A program made the position numbers and the translations under genes. A DNA stretch of 17,763 bases from Bacillota bacterium (lineage in GTDB: Bacteria; Bacillota; Clostridia; Clostridiales; Clostridiaceae), in the NCBI GenBank assembly GCA_023451395.1, contig JAEXZL010000018.1, positions 1 through 17,763 on the forward strand. The letters run 5' to 3'. Below the pieces are notes generated by a model. The model searched no databases, had not been told where the DNA came from, and saw only the letters and a program-made list of their open reading frames with translations. This document shows positions 13,957 through 17,763 of this stretch, piece after piece (positions within the stretch are counted from its first letter, which is position 1; every line of letters starts with the position of its first letter).

Positions 13957-14832
13957 TCACACTAACTCAATACAGGTATCAATAAACTTCTGAAGAACCG
14001 GGGATATATATTTATCATTATGATAAATTAATTGAATATCTCTGGTTACTTTTATATTCTCTATAGGGAGTATCCTTAGAGTACCATCTAAAAGCTCCTT
14101 TTTTATTAAGAGCTTTGATATAATACCAAGTCCTCTGCCGTAAGCGACGGCGTTTTTTATAGCTTCAGTGTTGCTGGCACACCACTTTTTTTTCATGGTT
14201 ATATGATTCTCCATCAAAAGCAAATCATATTGGTTTCTTTCAGTGCTTCCTTCCTCTCTGGCAATTAAATTTTCATTGTTCAGATCAGAAAGCTTTATGG
14301 ACTCTTCTCTATACAAGGGATGCTTTTTACCAGCTATAATCACCAGCTCATCCTTCCATAAGGGAATTTTAACTAAGGATTCACTAGTTATTCGACCTTC
14401 AACCATAGCTATATCAAGCTTATTTTCAAATACCATGGTCTCTATAGCAGTAGTATTGTTTATTATTACATCTATGTCTGAAGTAGGGACCTTAACTTGA
14501 AAGTTGTCAATAAGGTCATTTAATATATATGTTCCTACTGATACACTAGCACCAATTGTTATTTTAGGATTATTACTGGAGCTCCTTACTACCATATCTA
14601 TAGATTCAAAGATATCTACAGCTTTTTGAGCATAGGGGAGGAGCGTTCTTCCTACATCAGTTAGATATAATTTTTGGGAAATCCTATCAAAGAGCTTAAT
14701 TCCATAATAGTTTTCCAAGTCCTGAATAGCCTGACTCACCGAGGGCTGAGAAATAAATAATGCTTCTGCTGCTCGGCGCATAGCTCCACACTTTACTACT
14801 GTAATGAAAATTTTTAAATGCCTTATTGTCAT
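13957..14832 (-). CDS. LysR-family transcriptional regulator
   Basis: DNA-binding regulator of 291 aa. The N-terminal winged helix-turn-helix (residues 1-62) shows GAMRRAAEALFISQPSVSQ and LENYYGIKLFDR, followed by the linker helix TDVGRTLLPYAQKAVD. The effector domain covers about 88-291 and is of the periplasmic-binding-protein type (TIGASVSVGTYILNDL; later AREEGSTERNQYD and AYGRGLGIISKLLI, resembling CysL-like members). AGGAGG lies before ATG 14832. It is convergent with, and only 4 bp from, the chromate-transporter pair. LysR proteins usually regulate a divergent neighbour; here the divergent neighbour would be to the right, but the KamA gene points the same way, so the target is uncertain. 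Confidence 0.93.
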   Translation of the reverse strand: MTIRHLKIFITVVKCGAMRRAAEALFISQPSVSQAIQDLENYYGIKLFDRISQKLYLTDVGRTLLPYAQKAVDIFESIDMVVRSSSNNPKITIGASVSVGTYILNDLIDNFQVKVPTSDIDVIINNTTAIETMVFENKLDIAMVEGRITSESLVKIPLWKDELVIIAGKKHPLYREESIKLSDLNNENLIAREEGSTERNQYDLLLMENHITMKKKWCASNTEAIKNAVAYGRGLGIISKLLIKKELLDGTLRILPIENIKVTRDIQLIYHNDKYISPVLQKFIDTCIELV

Positions 14833-14886
14833 AGGGCCTCCTCCTAATGTCTCAATAAATATAATTGATTACTCTAATAATTTCTA

Positions 14887-14925
14887 AATAAATAATAAAA
14901 GTCACAGGAAATATATACCGTGACT
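14887..14925 (-). terminator. Terminator of the KamA-family gene
   Basis: On the minus strand AGTCACGG (14925-14918) pairs with CC(T)GTGACT (14908-14900) with one bulge, followed by TTTATTATTTATT. It lies 41 bases past the KamA-family stop and ahead of the LysR gene, separating the two. Confidence 0.75.
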
Positions 14926-14966
14926 CTTATCCTTTATATAAGTGAATGTTAATACACCCTTTCAGG

Positions 14967-16058
14967 TCAGTCAAGCCAGCACTGGTTTTTTTCTAATGAT
15001 TCAATGAAAATCCGACCATTATCCGATATGTTTTTAGCCTGATGATATTTGAAAAGCATCTTATTTTCCTTAAGTGGACCAAGAATCTCAATTTTACCTG
15101 TTTCATGGGACATAACGAATTTAAAACGTTTACCATGTCCGTTAAGCTTAGTCTTAGCTTCTTCAATTATATCATAGGATTTTAAAATTGGAACCTGAAA
15201 CTGTGTTTTAACACTAGATACAGGACGGCATTGAAATACATAATAGGGGATGATCTTAAACTCATTTAAACCATTTAGGAGCTTTGATAATACTTCTGGA
15301 CTATCATTTATTCCCTTTAAAAGAACTGTTTGATTGCTTGTTATTACTCCTCTTAAAAGTAGGGCGTCGATTGCTTTTTTACTCTCAGCAGTTAGTTCTC
15401 TTGGATGATTAAATTGTGTTACAAGATAAATTGCTTTTTTCTTTGAATAGTTCTCTAGTATTGATAATAATTCTTCATCCTCATAAATTCTTGAGGGGAG
15501 TACAACAGGCACTCTGCTTCCAAAGCGGATAAGCTTTATATGCTCTATTTCTGATAAGTTTTTCAGGTAGTATTCTAACATTTTATTATTGTTTAGGAAA
15601 GCATCCCCTCCGGTGATAAGTACATTAGTAATTTCTTTATGGTCACTTATATAAGATAATATATTATGGAAAATTTTTGCGATTTCCTCATCAGATTGTC
15701 CTACTAAACGTTTTCTAAAGCAGTGACGGCAATACATGGCACAGCGGTTAGTAGATAGGATCAATGCAGTCTGAGGATACTTGTGCTGAAGACCTTCTAT
15801 TATTGTATTCTGAAGCTCTCCACTCGTATCAAAATCACCACTTAAATCTATTTCTTCGCTTGAGGGTACACACATCTTTCGTATAGGATCTTTAGGATCT
15901 TCTTTATTTATTAGAGAAAGGTAATATTTAGGAATGGACATGGGGTAATTATCAATGATTTTTTCAAGAAGTTCAGTTTCTTCATTCTTTAGTGTTATAT
16001 AGCTTTTAAGCTCTTCAAGGGTAGTAACATTTTCTTTTAATTCTTTTTTCCAGCTCAT
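14967..16058 (-). CDS. KamA-family radical SAM protein (not a canonical lysine 2,3-aminomutase)
   Basis: Radical S-adenosylmethionine, PLP-dependent aminomutase-like enzyme, 363 aa. The [4Fe-4S] cluster motif is C106-x3-C110-x2-C113 (TNRCAMYCRHCFRKR), as in lysine 2,3-aminomutase; the SAM-binding GGD lies at 150-152 (LITGGDAFL). K322 in SHETGKIEIL is the likely PLP lysine. In lysine 2,3-aminomutase the lysine substrate is held by two Asp residues (293 and 330). By eye the first aligns with R279 (FQCRPV instead of QCDL), and the second is also absent, so the substrate should differ and may be acidic. The protein is shorter than the roughly 416-aa clostridial aminomutase at the C-terminus. AAGGAGGT precedes ATG 16058. 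It stands alone between terminators. Confidence 0.88.
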   Translation of the reverse strand: MSWKKELKENVTTLEELKSYITLKNEETELLEKIIDNYPMSIPKYYLSLINKEDPKDPIRKMCVPSSEEIDLSGDFDTSGELQNTIIEGLQHKYPQTALILSTNRCAMYCRHCFRKRLVGQSDEEIAKIFHNILSYISDHKEITNVLITGGDAFLNNNKMLEYYLKNLSEIEHIKLIRFGSRVPVVLPSRIYEDEELLSILENYSKKKAIYLVTQFNHPRELTAESKKAIDALLLRGVITSNQTVLLKGINDSPEVLSKLLNGLNEFKIIPYYVFQCRPVSSVKTQFQVPILKSYDIIEEAKTKLNGHGKRFKFVMSHETGKIEILGPLKENKMLFKYHQAKNISDNGRIFIESLEKNQCWLD

Positions 16059-16184
16059 TATGACCTCCTTAATATTTTTATAATATTATTATATCATATA
16101 ATTATAACGTTTTAATAAAAAAATAGATATAAAAATGCAAACCTATTAAAAAAAATTAAGGATATCAATCAAACAGTAAATTTG

Positions 16185-16230
16185 TTAAAAAATAGCAGCT
16201 TTTTACCTATTATGGCAAAAAGCTGCTATT
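16185..16230 (-). terminator. Terminator of trpS
   Basis: Perfect 14-bp stem: AATAGCAGCTTTTT (16191-16204) complementary to 16217-16230, with a 12-base loop. On the minus strand it is followed by T residues (GCTATTTTTTAAC). It begins 10 bases past the trpS stop. Confidence 0.92.
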
Positions 16231-16240
16231 GTTAACTTTC

Positions 16241-17239
16241 TTATCTTGGTATAAATCCGATTTTTTTCTGCATTTTTCTAAGTGTTTTCATGGAAACATA
16301 ATTTGCTTTATCTGCACCTTTTCTATAAATCTCTTCAAGATAGTCCTTATTATTCAAGAGCTCTTGAACTTTTTCCTGAATTGGCTGAAGTTCTTCTATT
16401 ATAACCTCTGCAGCATCTTTTTTAAGCTCTGAATAACCCTTGTCTTCATAGTGCTTTGCTATCTCAAGAGGATCTATTCCCTTAATGGAGCTTATAATGT
16501 TAATTAAATTCTTTACTCCAGGCTGCTCATCGCTATAATTTACCACTCCAAGGCTGTCTGTAACAGCTCTGCTTATTTTCTTTCTTATAACCTCAGGTGG
16601 ATCCATAATTAATATACAGCCATTAGGATTATCCGTTGATTTTGACATTTTTTTAGTAGGATCCTGAAGGTCCATAATTTTTGCACCGGTAGTAGGAATA
16701 TAACCCTCAGGTATCTTGAAGGTAGGACTATAGGTTTTATTAAAGCGTTCCGCTAAATCTCTAGCAAGCTCTAGATGCTGTTTTTGGTCCTTTCCTACAG
16801 GAACTAAATCAGTATTATAAAGCAGTATATCAGCTGCCATTAGTACTGGGTATACGAAAAGTCCTGCTATAATTGAATCACCCATGTTTCGGGATTTATC
16901 CTTATACTGAGTCATTCTTCCAAGCTCACCCATATAGGAGTTGCAGGTTAAAAGCCAGGATGCTTCACTATGACTAGGTACATGGGACTGTATAAAGAGA
17001 GTTGCCTTATCTGGATTAATTCCTGAAGCTATATAAATAGAAAGGACTTCTAAGGTTCTTTTTCTTAAATCTTTAGGTTGCTGCCTTACAGTTATAGCAT
17101 GCAAATCAACTACGCAGAAATAGCAGTCGTATTCATCCTGAAGCTTAATCCAATTTTTTATAGCTCCTATATAATTACCTAAGGTTAAATCACCAGAAGG
17201 CTGTATTCCACTAAAAATAATCTTCTTTTCATTATCCAT
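16241..17239 (-). CDS. trpS: Tryptophanyl-tRNA synthetase
   Basis: Class I aminoacyl-tRNA synthetase that charges tRNA-Trp with tryptophan in an ATP-dependent reaction. The HIGH-like motif is in PSGDLTLGNYIGA (residues 14-26) and the KMSKS motif is at 197-201 (PTKKMSKSTDN). The conserved VGKDQKQHLELARDLAERFN (148-167) and the dimer-interface NSYMGELGRMTQYKDKS (100-116) are also typical. 332 aa is standard for bacterial TrpRS. AAAGGAG precedes ATG 17239. Expression is controlled by the T-box leader immediately upstream, so uncharged tRNA-Trp should raise synthesis. It is monocistronic, with a strong terminator after the stop. Confidence 0.98.
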   Translation of the reverse strand: MDNEKKIIFSGIQPSGDLTLGNYIGAIKNWIKLQDEYDCYFCVVDLHAITVRQQPKDLRKRTLEVLSIYIASGINPDKATLFIQSHVPSHSEASWLLTCNSYMGELGRMTQYKDKSRNMGDSIIAGLFVYPVLMAADILLYNTDLVPVGKDQKQHLELARDLAERFNKTYSPTFKIPEGYIPTTGAKIMDLQDPTKKMSKSTDNPNGCILIMDPPEVIRKKISRAVTDSLGVVNYSDEQPGVKNLINIISSIKGIDPLEIAKHYEDKGYSELKKDAAEVIIEELQPIQEKVQELLNNKDYLEEIYRKGADKANYVSMKTLRKMQKKIGFIPR

Positions 17240-17261
17240 TTTTAAAACTCCTTTATATAAT

Positions 17262-17292
17262 AATAAAAGCCCTATGGATTAAACCATAGGGC
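17262..17292 (-). terminator. T-box-controlled terminator in the trpS leader
   Basis: On the minus strand GCCCTATGG (17292-17284) pairs with CCATAGGGC (17277-17269), 6-base loop, followed by TTTTATTATTA. Its CCTAT (17290-17286) can alternatively pair with ATAGG (17315-17311) of the T-box antiterminator, making the two forms exclusive. Confidence 0.93.
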
Positions 17293-17526
17293 ACTTTTCG
17301 CGCGGTACCACCTATTTTGAGGACTATGCCTCATCTTTTAAAAGATTAAAAATCTCTTCCCTTAACGGAGGAATGCGGCAGAGCTACTGTTATTTCACTA
17401 CTGCACTCAAAGACCCATTCAACCTTAACATAGCTGCTGCACTCTCACCCTCTGCAGCTCTCTTTAAGCCTGTTTTAAAGCTTACTTGCTTCTTATCACT
17501 GATTTAGTGCTATTTAGTATTATTAT
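17265..17526 (-). ncRNA. T-box riboswitch (tRNA-Trp sensing) in the trpS leader
   Basis: A leader of about 260 bases between promoter and terminator. The T-box sequence AGGTGGTACCGCG (17313-17301) is canonical and contains the UGGU stretch that pairs with the NCCA end of uncharged tRNA. In the long stem I region, GAATGGGTC carries a UGG triplet (17417-17415) in the specifier position, matching Trp. When uncharged tRNA-Trp binds both sites, the antiterminator forms and trpS is transcribed. Stem I boundaries were judged by eye; the class and amino acid agree with the downstream gene. Confidence 0.95.
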
Positions 17527-17532
17527 AATATA

Positions 17533-17561
17533 ATATTATGCTCTAAATTTTTTTCTGTCAA
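17533..17561 (-). promoter_or_regulatory. Promoter of the trpS T-box leader
   Basis: On the minus strand TTGACA (17561-17556), a 17-bp spacer and TAATAT (17538-17533), placing the transcript start near 17526. Confidence 0.85.
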
Positions 17562-17596
17562 GACTAGTGCATTCAGTATTATAATTATTGCCACTC

Positions 17597-17625
17597 TTGG
17601 AGTTTTTATCCCAATGATATATAAT
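17597..17625 (+). promoter_or_regulatory. Promoter of the ECF S-component gene
   Basis: TTGGAG (17597-17602), a 17-bp spacer and a perfect TATAAT (17620-17625). The start point is expected near 17632, leaving a leader of about 37 bases, too short for a riboswitch. Confidence 0.7.
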
Positions 17626-17632
17626 ATATTAG

Positions 17633-17652
17633 TAAGAGATTATAATCTCTTA
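17633..17652 (+). promoter_or_regulatory. Perfect 20-bp palindrome at the transcription start, candidate operator
   Basis: TAAGAGATTATAATCTCTTA is fully self-complementary. It sits 7 bases after the -10 and ends just before the GGGAGG ribosome binding site (17656-17661), where a bound repressor would block initiation. I cannot assign it to a known regulator. Confidence 0.5.
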
Positions 17653-17668
17653 AGTGGGAGGAATTATT

Positions 17669-17763
17669 ATGAGAAAAAATTTAAAAAATCTAGTACAAGT
17701 ATCCTTAATGGCAGCAATTATCTTTGTAGCAGCTTATATAATTCATATACCTACTGCCGGTGG
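17669..17763 (+). CDS. Probable ECF transporter S component, 5' end only
   Basis: Only the first 31 codons are inside the window. After a basic start (MRKNLKNL), a hydrophobic segment (VQVSLMAAIIFVAAYIIHI) runs into PTAGG. This layout, with a first membrane helix ending in an IP-T-x-GG turn, is what I know from substrate-binding (S) subunits of energy-coupling-factor vitamin transporters. The S subunit captures the vitamin in the membrane and docks on a shared energising module. GGGAGG lies 7 bases before ATG 17669. It diverges from trpS. The substrate cannot be judged from this fragment, and another small membrane protein is possible. Confidence 0.6.
   Translation, partial: MRKNLKNLVQVSLMAAIIFVAAYIIHIPTAG

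Noticed and set aside
12793..14500. Minus- and plus-strand frames of 72, 78 and 85 aa opposite the CHR and LysR genes
   Set aside because: Each lies antisense to a protein with clear family motifs and lacks its own signals.
14967..16058. Naming the radical SAM gene lysine 2,3-aminomutase (kamA/ablA)
   Set aside because: The substrate-binding Asp positions are not conserved and there is no beta-lysine acetyltransferase (ablB) or lysine fermentation gene nearby.
17562..17668. A vitamin riboswitch upstream of the ECF S-component gene
   Set aside because: The leader after the promoter is only about 37 bases and contains just the palindrome; no known riboswitch core fits.

Overview
The window looks like chromosomal DNA from a low-GC, spore-former-type Firmicute, most likely Clostridium or a close relative. 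The grounds are the AT-rich sequence, strong AGGAGG-type ribosome binding sites, a T-box in front of trpS, a LicT/RAT antitermination operon, a desulfoferrodoxin and a KamA-family radical SAM enzyme. No rRNA, tRNA, CRISPR array, insertion sequence or phage gene was found. Most of it is ordinary core and metabolic gene content; the unusual material is mainly in RNA-level control regions.

Left part (1-2565): the 3'-truncated minus-strand gene of a cation diffusion facilitator whose metal-site residues look like the Mn type, then a monocistronic M18 aminopeptidase (apeB-like) with its own terminator.

Aryl-beta-glucoside operon (2603-7171): a cre-like site overlaps the -35 of a good promoter. 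It is followed by RAT/terminator 1, licT (antiterminator), RAT/terminator 2, a fused PTS IIBCA permease and a GH1 6-phospho-beta-glucosidase. Sugar is taken up and phosphorylated by the permease and hydrolysed in the cytoplasm by the GH1 enzyme. LicT opens both terminators when substrate is present, and CcpA probably shuts the promoter when glucose is present. A 14-bp hairpin sits exactly between the Shine-Dalgarno sequence and the start codon of the GH1 gene.

Middle (7186-9326): a small acidic protein of unknown function, desulfoferrodoxin (superoxide reductase) with a PerR-box-like sequence over its -10, and an XRE-type DNA-binding protein fused to about six membrane segments.

9354-12680: a 144-residue protein of unknown function, with a Gly/Pro-rich middle and an aromatic/Arg C-terminal module, lies downstream of prfC (release factor 3). 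A 12-bp hairpin would hide its Shine-Dalgarno in read-through transcripts, and a sigma-K-like promoter would start inside the hairpin loop. Diverging from prfC is a Cof-type HAD phosphatase.

12725-14925: a pair of half-size chromate-transporter-family genes overlapping by 11 bp, convergent with a LysR regulator.

14967-17763: a KamA-family radical SAM protein lacking the canonical lysine-binding Asp residues; trpS under a T-box with a UGG (Trp) specifier; and, divergently, the first 31 codons of a probable ECF transporter S component whose start region carries a perfect 20-bp palindrome.
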